Assembly (NCBI RefSeq): GCF_037975245.1
Contig: NC_092567.1
Location: 8,246,714 to 8,310,713, forward strand
Origin: Apostichopus japonicus
Taxonomy: Eukaryota; Echinodermata; Holothuroidea; Aspidochirotida; Stichopodidae
Direction of reading: 5' to 3'
Length of the DNA: 64,000 nucleotides
Shown here: piece after piece, positions 50,411-61,999 of the stretch
Numbering within the stretch: the first letter of the stretch is position 1
How the letters are laid out: each line of letters opens with the position of its first letter
The notes under the pieces: generated by a model
The model's database searches: none
What the model was told of the DNA's origin: nothing
What the model saw: the letters and a program-made list of their open reading frames with translations, nothing else
Translations under genes and position numbers: made by a program

Positions 50411-53400
50411 ATCAGCCACGTAACTGCCACCTCAGTATAAATCAGCCACCTAACTGCCAGATCAGTATAAATCAGTACAGGTATCAACGACGATCTTATA
50501 ACATTGGTACTGAATGAACGATTGAAGTTTATGAAAAAAATAAGTGCAACATTCTTGGATTGGATTAAGTAGGTATAATGTTCAAGTACATTGAGTAACA
50601 AAACTATAACACATGCTCATTTTGATGGAAAAGACCAAATAACAATTTCTATGGAACGGATTTGAACCAGTCACCTCAGCATCACAACTCCTGCGATATA
50701 GAAACTGAGGAACCCTGCCTTAATTTTTCAATGATTCCTATATTGAAATTTCTTCTGGGGTCGCTAGTCAGAAGCTATGCATTGAAAAACCGCCTTTTAG
50801 TATGAAAGCAGTTCATTTTTTCGTCACTGCCCACTTCTTCACCTTTCAAGGTGATTAGTCTGGAACGTTAGCCTGTGTTTTGCGTAATTTATTCGCCAAG
50901 CCTAGCAAAGGAAAAAAGCGTGGAAAAGTCACTTGCTCAGCTCAAATTTCCTTTGATCTACTGCGAGAGCCTATTAACATGCTCGAGGCAGGTAAACTGT
51001 AATGGCAGTTGTATTAAAGGGCGCATTTTCAAATGGATACCTTGCATATCGTGTGGCCATGCAGGAATCATGCCCATTGTCATTCGATATAACCATTGCT
51101 TACAATTTTGCAGTTCAAAATTTTGTTTTAAATTATTTATCAATGCACTGAATGACATTACATTGAAATTTTCAGTTCCACTCTTTATATACGTAACTTA
51201 CACTCTTTACATTCGTAACTTAAGTAAAGAAGGGTATAAAGAATAACATTAAACGTTTGCCGTATGGTACATTAAATTACACTATTACATCATTACCAAC
51301 AACTATATTGATGGGGTGGAGACTTGATTACAACATAGCTTATTCGAGGTCTTATTGTAGGGAAAAATGATCAAGAAAAGAAGAATCCATTATCAACTAC
51401 TTAGAAATGGTAAAGAGATCAAACAATTTAAATCTAACAAGTCTCAAGCAGAGAATTAAGCAGCCGAGCAAGTTTATGACTGATACAATTCGACTTGTAA
51501 TATTATTCTTATGAATCTCATGAAAGTTGGAAGGTAGAACTTTGTTATACTGTTTAAGCATAAACGTACCAAACACACTTTATATTCGCATTGTCGAATT
51601 TCAAAAAATCCCCCAAGAAACTACAATATTACATCTGGAATAACACTCACACACACAAAACTCAATTTGTTAACATGTTTACAATTATGTTTGTTTTTGT
51701 TAGTAGTAGGCCATATGAAGCTTTTCAGCATTTAGCATATTCTTTTGGTCCATGAACTGATAGATATTCTCTATTAACCATGGCAGGCCTTTTGTGCCAA
51801 CTTATTGTGCCGTGAAAAGTCATCATTTTGTTTCACAATGACTTTCTGGTTCTGATATCAAATCCCTACCCTTTAGAAAAAAATGCGTTGGTTCACGTTC
51901 ATTTTGTCTTTATTTGTAATCAATTTTGATATTTTAGGCAATTTACTAAAATTGCCAATGCAGTTATATATTGTATATTAACACTTCATGAGATCTCTCT
52001 TGCATCTACTATTGATACTTTTTTACATTCCTTTTAAGAGAATGTCATATTGTAGCAATACATTTAAGTCCGTAAAAGCTAGCTTCGTTTGCTGAATCCT
52101 TGGAACGTATTAACTCCAGTTTTTAACTTTGCATTTAAAGAACAGGCTGGGAATTTGTATTTTGTAACACTTACATTTTAGTCGTTCAGAACAATGGTAC
52201 TCTTGGCAAATACTTTTAATGTCAGGAAACATGCGTGTACTTTAGACACTTTAGAAACATCTTGATTTCACTTGTGATTGGTTCTTTCAAGTATTCAATT
52301 ACAGCAATAGTATTATTTTTAAAGTGTTGATGTTTTCCAGTATGTTTGATAATAATCTTTTTTTACGAAGCGTTACCTGAGAGAACTCAGGTTTTTTTCT
52401 TCAAATCACTTATTCAGGAATATGGGAGAATAAATAAAGATAATGATCTTGACCTGTCTAATCATTTATTTGAGTTATTGAAACTGATTTGAAGGCTTCC
52501 TAGCCTAACCGTTACTAAATCTCAATGCAAGATCAGTATTCCCTATCTGCTTACCCACACTACTCTATCCTATCGGGAGTACCATCTCTTAATCTGACAA
52601 AGAAGGGCTAATTCAAAGCAAGGCCTTTAGCATGGGTGCAAATGATTTAGTGAGGAAATAAGGAGGATGTGAAAGTTCACCAGTCATGTACGTGGTAGTC
52701 ATGATGGACTGGTCTCATTGATCCAAATTTAGATAAATTGGAAGAGATCAATTCAAGGATTAACCTGATCAATACTATAACAGAGATTCCCAAGTCATAG
52801 ACACTCATGTTAATTTGTCCTGACTCCCAAACTTAAAGTTCGAATTCTAGCTGAACAAAATACTTGGTTGAGTTACAACTCTTATAACCATTTCACTACT
52901 TCTTTTTGTGGAATTTTTGTAATAATACGTTAGCAAATACACACAACAGCCTTCTAGACTAACCAAAGTAGAAGTCCTGATATATTTCAATTTGGGCACT
53001 TTATACAGATAACCAGTGACAGGTCAAATTGAGTAATGGATACTTAGTTATAATGTCACCTATAATTGGATGGTCTAGGGATAGATTATGTAAACCTACT
53101 GGCAACTTATTTCAGTTAACAAATGGACACCTGCTTTGGTGGTTTATTGAATATTAGGATATCAAAATTTTACTTTGATCAAGGTACTCACCGACGAGAG
53201 AAAGTACTTCTTTCTGAAAGGACCGGATGGCTAGAAATATCTGATGGTGACATCCATAGGGGAAGGGGATGGGGGAGGGAGGAAGAGATATAGTACGATA
53301 AGAGAAGACAAAAACTCATTTCTCCTCTTGTATTGTGTTCCCGAAAGCGAGTTCTCGCAGAGCTTTTGACAGGGTCGGCGATTTGTTTCGAATATTGGGA

Positions 53401-53480
53401 AGGGGGGGGGGGGGCATGTGCTTGGGTGCAGGCGCTTAGCAACTTTCATCCCCAAAATTGTTCGAAAAAATTGTGATATT
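50411..53480. other. Downstream flank of gene B, nothing recognised
   Basis: The 123-codon plus frame at 50875-51246 has no recognisable domain and no splice or poly(A) context. On the minus strand near 50658-50668 GGTTCAAATCC looks like a tRNA B box, perhaps an old SINE. AATAAA occurs at 52429-52434. Confidence 0.45.
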
Positions 53481-53481
53481 T

Positions 53482-53595
<114 letters not shown>

Positions 53596-53827
53596 CCTAT
53601 ATGTAAATGTATAAATGTATATAGTAACTGGTTGCTACAGCCCTATTTTCCTTTTTTATCGGCAAACCAAATTTCATTACGGATGCAGTCCGTCTAGCTA
53701 ATTAGCAATTCATTTTGAAAAAAAGTAAAAACTACTTTCGGTGAAAGTCTGTGACGTTTTTTTGGTGAAATTAAGTAAGAATTGTGACGCGCGGAATTTG
53801 CCAAGGAAGGGGCGATTCGTGAAGGAA

Positions 53828-53938
53828 TACTATCTAAGCGTAGCGCCACTATGGGTTGGCGCGAAGCGTAACAGGAATTTTTTGCTAAAATGCCACCCAG
53901 AGCGCTGGAAATGGCACTTCCCAGGCGTTGTAAGTTGC
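53828..53938 (+). repeat. GC-rich module M, single forward copy
   Basis: Begins CTATCTAAGCGTAGCGCCAC, passes GGGTTGGCGCGAAGCGTAAC and ends GGAAATGGCACTTCCCAGGC. Sixth copy of the module in the window, 30 kb or more from the others. The overlapping minus-strand frames at 53694-54077 are repeat artefacts. Confidence 0.8.
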
Positions 53939-54686
53939 ATCTTTGCATTTTCTTCTTTGAAATTACTAGCGATATCATAAAAATATGCGCCCCGTTTGCC
54001 CCCTCCCCCCCCCACCCCTTGGCTACGCGGCTGCTGTTAGAAATCTTGCAGGAAACATACAGCCAAATGGAAACCAAGTGAACCCATATCGATGTGGATC
54101 ATATATATGATTGTACGTACTTACACTCATACACAAGAGATGTACAGACATTATGATAATCATGAGTGACAACTTGCTATACGACCACGAAGTGTCATTT
54201 ACCTTATGCAGCATGTGTTGGATAAAGGTTTTAGCCGCCGCCTAGTATTGTTTGGATAAATAATCTCACACATTATTTTCTATTTATAGCCCCCAAAAAA
54301 CTATGCCACCAAATATTGGGGGGATATTAGATACTATATCCCCCACCTAAAATATTGGGGACATATGCCCCCCCCCCGTCACCCCCATGATCGCCGCCCA
54401 TGGCTTTTGATGAATAACTTTTGCTGTTTATAATTCACATAAAGGCAGAAAAAACGATGATGACAACTGAAAATATGCTAAAACAAGCATTACCTTAGGT
54501 CATTGTAGCTCTTTTCTTCTGACTTATGGTTACATTTTCGAGCTATACGCTAGTTGTGGTGTGGTACCTTTATGGAAAGCTATCGCTTCCAACAAGTATG
54601 CTAACTTCAAATCGAAACATGGCCGTCAACTGAGATAACGCAAGAATGGGTGTGGTTATTCGTGAACTGTGACTGGCCGTCTCAAG

Positions 54687-54729
54687 ATGTCATTCCTTCT
54701 GAAATTGACAAAAGAGGTATCCCAGTCAA
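54687..54729 (+). CDS. Gene D candidate: first coding exon
   Basis: ATG (A at -3) followed by 14 codons (MSFLLKLTKEVSQS) and a perfect GTAAGT donor, leaving phase 1. An exon at 56067 continues in phase. An alternative frame through the same exon is also open (EWVWLFVNCDWPSQDVIPSE), so frame choice is unsure. No signal peptide or domain. The gene may be a small separate gene or a 5' part of gene C. Confidence 0.3.
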
Positions 54730-55368
54730 GTAAGTAACATAAAAATAAGGGAATCTTTGTTTGGTGTGATATCAGAATTGATTTTAGTCTCATACTCGCA
54801 AGCATAGAGAAACTGCGATGAAATTTTTTAGAGCCGATACTTTCACCCGCATGATGTACACATTTTGCACGCTAAACTAAGCATTCCCATTCAAAGTTGT
54901 CTTCTGTAAATCGGTCTTTCATTTTTAATTTGTCAGATAAAGATCGTTTCTATCCGGAAATAGTAATCTGAAGACCATTGTGTAAGGCCAAACTTAGCCG
55001 CCAAAAATACAATATAATGATATATGTCACGCGATGCAGCCCAAGACCGGCAGTAGGGGCTATAGCGCGGAATCCCGTAATAGTAGTTAGTACTGCTAGT
55101 ACTAATACTATAGTAGGCTAGTACTAGTAGTAACGTCAATGCATACATTTCGCGCACACTACTATGTTACAATGTAACTTACAAAAGTTAAGTGACACTG
55201 ATACAGTGATAGCAATGCATTGATGGTATTCCCCAGTACCATAAAATAAAACATAATTAATGAAGTTGTAGTAGCAATGGGCTGAATTCAATAGTTATTC
55301 TGCAGATAATGACCCCATCACTGATGGCACTAGCCCTTCCATTAATTTCCTAACCTGTTTCTGTGTCA

Positions 55369-55453
55369 GTTTCCTCCCCTAAAAAACGTTACTTTCCGCC
55401 CCTAAATCTTAAGTTTTAGGGGAAGGAAACTAACGTTTTTCAGGGGAGGAAGC
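55369..55453. repeat. Fold-back around TTTAGGGGAAGGAAA
   Basis: TTCCTCCCCTAAAAAACGTT pairs with AACGTTTTTCAGGGGAGGAA, and TTTCCGCCCCTAAA with TTTTAGGGGAAGGAAA; the centre is CTTAAG near 55408-55413. Similar GGGAGGAAA or TTTCCTCCC strings recur at about 55670, 55690, 56907 and 56986. Confidence 0.75.
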
Positions 55454-56066
55454 AAACATTTCTCAGGAGCAGAAAGAGAGAAGGCATATTGGCTAGCCTA
55501 AGTGGAAAGAGTTAAATTAGGTAGTGAAAGAACTGAAGTAAATATTTACAGTATGTGATTTAGGAGATTTTAGTGAAAGAAGATAACATGTTTTCAAGGG
55601 ACTTGGGGGCAATGTGTGAAGATTTTTTTTTTCGTAATGAAAGAATCTCTAGTAACTGATTTAGGGAGGAAAGTATTGTTTTTAGGGGAGGAACCAAGGA
55701 AGGCATATCTAGGCTGTGGAAAGAGTAAAAGCTGGTAGGTATGGAATGCATTATTGAAAGTATTAAAGATTAGGCCTAGGTGGTTTGGTCTGAGTTCTAT
55801 CAATATCAGCTTGGTAGGACTGCATATTGTTGACGTTTTTCCCTGTAATTAGAATTTGGCATAGGAAGAATTTTGTGGAAGGCTGTGATTAGATGGTTTA
55901 GTATTTTTTTCTGATAAGTGAGTAAATTAAAATAGTTTCCAGTCACTTGAAAAATGGTACAAGAATATAGGGATTCTTGTACACAATACTTATCATGAAG
56001 CAAATGCTTGGAGTGGAAAATAAAAAGGTGAGTTTCTTTTTCTTACTAGCGTTCCTTGTGTTTTAG

Positions 56067-56143
56067 GCATAGGAAGAAGAAACCTGGAACACATTAAGAA
56101 GGAAACGCTTAATCATTGTTTTCCCCATGAGGACAGACGAGGA
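56067..56143 (+). CDS. Gene D candidate: second exon
   Basis: A 77-base exon (phase 1 in, phase 0 out) after CTTGTGTTTTAG and before GTAAGT. It encodes IGRRNLEHIKKETLNHCFPH then EDRRG. The splice sites are strong. A third exon at 58413 (LDKPADELITTQSRTR, stop at 58461-58463) would fit in phase and is followed by AATAAA at 58764-58769, giving a protein of only about 56 residues. No family recognised. Confidence 0.3.
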
Positions 56144-57144
56144 GTAAGTTTCTTAAAAATGCCAGATCTGTCCAGCTGACTATGGCTGTCTAAATTGTTG
56201 TTCTGTGTCCATGTTCAGAACAGGCCTTGAGGAGTCTTGCATTCGCTCCCCAACCTGTATCAAACCCTTCCCAGTACTGCTGCACTCGAGACTGCATTGT
56301 CCTGTGCCTGTTTTGGACCCTCCTCAGTTTCCTTCCGACCAGCAACAAAGGTTGCTTCTCTGTGTACCGTTGTAACAGTTTCATAAAATGGTACCTTCTT
56401 TCCTGTGATTTGGTTTGAGAACAGGTACTGTAGCAGTGTTATCCTGAAATCCAATGTGTAAATATTAATTCATGTGTACATAAAAGACAATGAGAAACTA
56501 CCATCATGACCAGTAATAGAAGTGATATATTAATTTAAAATAACATGATTGATGAGACATACCTTCAAAATCTTTGTTGGTGTGGATGGCTCCATCCCAC
56601 AATGATTACCATACACCTTTAAAACAGAAACTCAATTGATCTTCTCATTACCACATTGAATATCACGCATGTAAATTAACCCATGTTCACACGTCCTATG
56701 CACACAATCCAGCCTTTTCACAAGCACTTTATATTTTCCGATCAAAGGACAGTTACACAAATAAGGTACCAAGTCACATTTCCTACTGTAGATTCCTTCA
56801 TACATTACTGACACAAGTTTCTTCAGCTTACTATACAAACAAAATATGCAGTCAGAGCCTCCCTTGAAAAAAAGTATGTTAGTTTCCTTAACCGAACGCG
56901 TTATCTTTCCTCCCTTAACGCGACTTTTCTCCCTTTTCTCAACATTTATTCCACTTACTTTGTCATCTATTCTTTCCAAATGTTAGTTTTCTCCCCTGAT
57001 GCTGATGGGGGATTTCATGCTTATATTGATTACCAGATAGATACACAGTATATACCTGTACTGAAAGCCCATGCCTGTTTTTAAATGACATCCATTAAAG
57101 GAACATGTTAGTGATAAATGGGATCCAGTCCTTCCGGTCATATC

Positions 57145-57720
57145 ATTTTTGGTTCCTTGCGTTTTGCCAAGCTAGGAACCTATGCATTCAACTCGGCGTG
57201 TGTGTGTGTGTGTGTATGTGACGCTTGACTTGTGTACATGATATCTCAATAAGGAAATGATGTACAGATCATGACCAAACTTGGTGGGTGGATAGCCCAT
57301 AGTGAGAGAAAGAACCAAATGTCCATCGATGTTGGAAGTTACGCTATTGTAATCCAATAGTCGACCTGCATTTGGGCGACCTTTGACCTCAGGTTGACCT
57401 CCATTGACCTGTATTAGTTTCTTTTAAATTAAGTTGACTATTTGAATTTTTGCGGCCATATTCCGATCTAAATTGTACATAAGTTGACTCCTCTGCAACC
57501 TTTGTGTGCAACGTTATCAGAGATCAAGGGTTTGTTTGGTTTCGTTAAAATTCTTAATAAGAACAGTTAGGATGATTCTGTGAGTTCTGTAAAAAAAAGC
57601 CAACTCTTGCTCATATCAGTCACCTGGTCCTCAACAGGTTCTCAAAAGGACCAACAGTTGATTTGTGGTATATTTTAGCAATAATATTGTGTGACTGTGT
57701 ACATCGGACCACATAACAAT
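57145..57720 (+). repeat. Dispersed repeat R2, copy 2
   Basis: Same order of blocks as at 28430-28905: GGTTCCTTGCGTTTTGCCAA, a GTGTGTGT run, GGAAGTTACGCTATTGTAAT, GACCTCAGGTTGACCTCC, GGCCATATTCCGATC, then TATCAGAGATCAAGG and TTTAGCAATAATATTGTGTG, the last two shared with about 31180-31700. It marks the start of the region paralogous to gene B's upstream DNA. Confidence 0.8.
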
Positions 57721-58412
57721 TTCAGAACAGTGATTGCTTCCTAATATATAAGGAACCATTAGTACTCCATAGTGCCCTTGGGCTCTTGTTTGTCTTTCAA
57801 TCGCCCTAAGCCTTGTCCTGTGATGAATTTTAGTTTCTTTTATAGAGTGGTTGAAATGTTGGCCCGTCCTGCCAGAAAATTTGAGTCTAACACTGACTTA
57901 TGTCGAGAAGTGATGTCAGTGCGGCACATTGGTCAGCATCGATCAGATCTCACTCTTAGCTTGGCCACGAGACAATACACAGGAATGTAAACAGACTGTG
58001 TGAATGGATGTGCACACAAAAGATTTCACTCTAAGCTTGGCCTTGATACAGTACACTGGAATGTGTACAGACTTTGCGTATGGCTGTGATTCCAAAACTT
58101 TGTTATTTCAGAACAACATATTATGAAGAAAACCTAGTAAGGGAATTCTAGAATGTTTTAAATCTTCAAACGATTGCTAACTTTTAACTTCACTGGGAAT
58201 TTTTCATCTCAATTGCTATTTTATTTTTAGAAATTTTACCTTTCCTCTCTACACGTTTTCGCATATACTGTATGTCAGTCGCAAGTATACTGACCATGGA
58301 ATTTCAATTTCAAATAATCGGCACACAATCAAAGGAATTTTATTATGTGGTTGAAGCTCATTGCTTAACACAGGCAAGGCTATTTACAGGAATTTTCCCA
58401 TTCAATTGACAG

Positions 58413-58463
58413 CTGGACAAACCTGCAGATGAACTCATAACTACACAATCAAGGACTAGATGA
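58413..58463 (+). CDS. Gene D candidate: possible last exon
   Basis: After CATTCAATTGACAG, frame phase 0 gives 16 codons and TGA. The segment is also closed by a good GTAAGT donor at about 58482, so it could instead be an internal exon of something else read in another way. Weak on its own. Confidence 0.2.
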   Translation: MDKPADELITTQSRTR

Positions 58464-58844
58464 AGACATGAAGGGCAACTCGTAAGTCAGTTTCAGACCA
58501 TTTACTTTTCTCTTTAGGTTCCACAAAATGGCAGTTTAACATAAGATTAACCATTTTTGTATTCTTTAACTCTCTTGTAAGAGATATTCCGGTGGATAGA
58601 TATTACTGATTTATATATTAAATTATCTGCGCTTACAAGTATAAAAAGCCTGTGTATATTGTCCATGCTTGTAACACCCAGCATTGAGTTTGGCATCATA
58701 GGGGTATTGGGCTGAAATTGTCTTGATATCTAATTTTCATGTAAAATCATTGCACCTCCTAGGAATAAAATATTCTTTCCCAGCACATGTTTGGTTTCGA
58801 TGATAATCGTAACCTTTGTAATCATGCTGGCAGATGAGTGTGTG

Positions 58845-59245
58845 TGAAACCTTACTTGGAAACAGGATATCTCTTGAATAGAAGTTTGGACCAATATCAT
58901 ATTTGGTGTGTAAAAGTACCAACTTGAGTAGAAAAAGCCTACTGCCTTTAGAGGTCAAATGTCATTAGGGGTCAAGCTGTGAAACCTTGTAATGACGATA
59001 TCTCCAGAAGGGAAGCTCGGACCAATCTCATATTTAGTATGTAGTTGTGTCACATTGAGTTCAAGATATCTATGGATTTTTGTGGAGGTCAAAGGTTGGG
59101 GTCACCATGGCACAAATTGTGAACATCGTAAACACCATATTTCAAGAAGGGAAGCTTGGACCAACCTCTTATAAAGTATGTAGTTAGTTCAACAATCCTT
59201 TTGTTTTTTGCGGAGTTCAAATGTCACCAGTGGTCAACTTGTGGA
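58845..59245 (+). repeat. GGTCA-rich minisatellite upstream of gene C
   Basis: About three units of the family seen at 34068-35065 (GGATATCTC, GGACCAATATCATATTTGGT, GTGGAGGTCAAAGG). The sequence just before it (TTTCGATGATAATCGTAACC) matches that before the gene B array (TTTTGATGATAATAGTAACC), so the whole intron is shared by descent. Confidence 0.85.
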
Positions 59246-60237
59246 AACCTTGTTTTATAATCTATTGTACAGTATCTCCCATAGTGCAGCCTATGATATT
59301 ACATGTGTGTTACGCCTCATTAATAGGAGAGGCTGTTGGCAATTGGAAATTAGCTAAAGGGCATCCGTAGATATGAATCAAGAAGTTTTGACCAAATCTC
59401 CATTGACTTAAGTGTGTCGGTAACTTACTGTACGTTGCTGCATACATGCCTGTGCACAAATGTGTGTAATGAAACGTTGTACTGTTTGTACATGTGCTTA
59501 ATGTGTTGGAATGATATCAATTTGAATAATCTATATGTTACCTTTGCTACTGTACCATTGTTAACTTTTCCGGCGTATTTTTGCAATTGTCAAGATTCAG
59601 TGCCAAATAAAAACTTTAGGTTTGGATGTAGTAACGTTGGGAAAATGACCAGGCGCTGTATACGAAAATTAACTATAGCCTGGTACGATGTTTTAGAGGC
59701 AAATCAGACGCAAAATCTTGGGGACCGGGGAGGGGGCTTAACATTTGACTGACGCATGTTTAATGTAGGCTTGTAGGTGTACCACATAGAGTGGAAGAAG
59801 CCAGTTGGTAGCGATCAATCTCTACAGTATGTTGAATATATACAAGAAAAGTTTTCATCTCGGTCTTCAGGTGCCAATGTGAATATTGTGTTGTTATATG
59901 ATCTCAATGCTTTTTGCTTATATTGAGGTATGCTGTTCATCATGGTCATACCCTACAGCCTAGTGTGTCACATTCATATAAGATTATTGATGTAGCATCA
60001 TTGAAACCACACTGCAGGTTTGCTGTCTGGTTATTAATAAAACATTGAACCATCCATGTGCAACAACAACACAATTAGTATACATTTTGAAAGTTAACAG
60101 AATAATGTAATTATTTAGATTCCCTATTTTTCTCATATTTTTAAGAAGAAAAACAGATTCACGGAAACGATGGGCAGGAGCTGTTCTGACACGACCCCTT
60201 CACGCTTCGTAGACTGTCTGAAGTAAATCACGTGACA
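59246..60237. other. Gene C upstream, no gene called
   Basis: Around 59993-60040 the sequence GATGTAGCATCATTGAAACCAC to CTGGTTATTAAT matches gene B just before its juxtamembrane exon (35280-35335). No matching exon follows. A 112-codon frame at 59414-59752 is cysteine-rich but unrecognised. A frame from 60133 towards 60262 reads EEKQIHGNDGQELF, then TGA, then a further open stretch into the gene C start. Confidence 0.45.
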
Positions 60238-60262
60238 ATGGAGCTGACTCCTGATCTTCAAG
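60238..60262 (+). CDS. Gene C: possible start exon
   Basis: ATG (A at -3, G at +4) and eight codons (MELTPDLQ) end at GTAGAT in phase 1, the phase required by the NACHT exon. This would give a cytosolic NLR with a nearly bare N-terminus. The donor is only fair, and upstream exons carrying another N-terminus cannot be ruled out. Confidence 0.35.
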
Positions 60263-60503
60263 GTAGATGCCTTAATCTTTGACTTTGTCATTTGTGCATC
60301 TTTACTTCCTTTTGGTAAAACATGTAGCCCCCCCCCCCCGCTCTGTCGTCTTAATGACAAATAGAACAGTAACAAAACTGTATTATTAGTAACGAATAAA
60401 CAATTAAGATTTACGTGTTCCCATGTGTGTCACTAATTTATTGTTCGTCAAATTTAATCATACGTGGAATATTGACACATATATTTTTCTGTTTTTTGTT
60501 TAG

Positions 60504-61999
60504 AGAAGAAACAATTTCTGATAGCAGGTCTCAAAAGGACATATAAAGTCCAATATGATGCGATTCAACCCCTACCATATATAAAAGATAGACTTTATTG
60601 TGTGGACAAGGTCTTTGTAGAAGGGGGCGTTGAAGTTTGTCTGGCACCAGAGCTAACGCGAGGCACCGGAGGATCATGGGAGCGTTTGGAATCTTACAAA
60701 AGTATTTATACTGACTTTCGGTTTAATTCCAAGAGACGCATTATACAAGGAGAGCCCGGGTATGGTAAGTCAACGTTAACCCTTCAGCTGGCCTACGATT
60801 GGTGCAATGGCGTATCGGATTCCCCGATGAACAATGTAGAAACACAAATTCTTCTTCGGTTAAGACAACTTGGAAGTGTAAAGTCTCTCTACAGGGCGAT
60901 TAAGTCATTTCTTCTCTTTCACGAACCCCGTGTTACCAAAGATGATATTGAAAAGATCATTCACAGTTGCTCGTCTGTCCACATTATTTTGGATGGATAT
61001 GACGAGTATCCTGGCAGGGACAGCAATGATGATGACGATGTACACAGGATCATCAATATGGAACTGTTTGCAGACTTTGATGTCAGCTTAACGACAAGAT
61101 ATCTTCCAGAATGTCTTAGAAAAGAAACTAAGAGGGCCAAACTAACAGGATTCGACGACAAAGCTAGGAATGAGTACATTCGCAAGGCTGTAGTAAGTAA
61201 CAACGACGAGGCAGTGGCAGAAATAAAACGACTGCTCTATGAAAACTCCATCCTTGCTGATCTTTGCCACGTGCCTCTCATATTCGTGATGTTTGCCCAC
61301 ATGGCTCATGATCAGAGAGACCTCATGAAGTTCAAGTCTGTCACACAGTTCTTCAAACACATGATTAGATGTTTTTACGACCATCTGAAATGGAAATATT
61401 ACGACAATAAAAGCAACAAGTTCTGTTGTCATGAAACGGGACATCATGAACTAGACAAAATAGCTTTCGAAGGATTAAACAAGAAAAACCAACAGTTGTC
61501 ATGGATTAAGACTGAATTTTGTCAAAGAGTCGGGCCAGAATCTTATAACCAGTATATTTCAATTGGCATTTTGGTCGAAGAAGATGAAGTGAGCGATGTT
61601 TCTACTGGAGACAATGTGTTGTTCACAACGATGGTCCGTTTTTATCATAAACTATTCTGTGAATGGTATGCAGCCCACCACCTTGTCACTCTTGTAAAGA
61701 ACGCACACGATCTCTCCGATATGCTCAGGTTCTTAGATCCATTTGATCTTCAGTACCTGTTTAGATTTGCCTGTGGTCTGGACCCCAATGCTGGAAAGAA
61801 ACTCATCAACCATTTGAAGGAATTACCAGACGGGGATAAGTTTGCCATCCTCTCTATCCTGGAACAAACTGGTGAAGTCAACGACATTATGGATTCGGTG
61901 AAAAAGCTCTGCTCGCGTAGAGTTGATATACAGAAAGGCGACAGCGCTCTTCTTCAAAGATCGATGACACAGTTGTTGCAGATTGCATCTAAAAATAAT
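60504..61999 (+). CDS. Gene C: intact NACHT exon
   Basis: A 1496-base exon (acceptor TGTTTTTTGTTTAG, donor GTAAGT, phase 1 in, phase 0 out) encoding about 499 residues. In order: entry segment PLPYIKDRLYCVDKVFV (residues 24-40), P-loop GEPGYGKST (83-91), DWC, Walker B IILDGYDEYP (around 164), sensor LTTR (around 199), LTGF, the helical region with FYHKLFCEWYAAHHL and LDPFDLQYLFRFACG, and the last helix DSALLQRSMTQLLQIAS. All nucleotide-binding residues are canonical, so an active ATPase/oligomerisation module is likely. It is the best-preserved NACHT here. The first 34 residues lie before the in-frame ATG-less GTG region, so the exon, not an ORF start, sets the true 5' edge. LRR exons should follow to the right. 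Confidence 0.9.

Noticed and set aside
50875-51246. 123-codon plus frame after gene B
   Set aside because: No domain, no splice partners and not in phase with the gene B terminal exon, which ends in a stop.
57846-57989. Possible exon VVEMLARPARKFESN...
   Set aside because: Open and with an acceptor, but its end overlaps an imperfect local duplication (GATCTCACTCTTAGCTTGGC) and no partner exon in matching phase is convincing.
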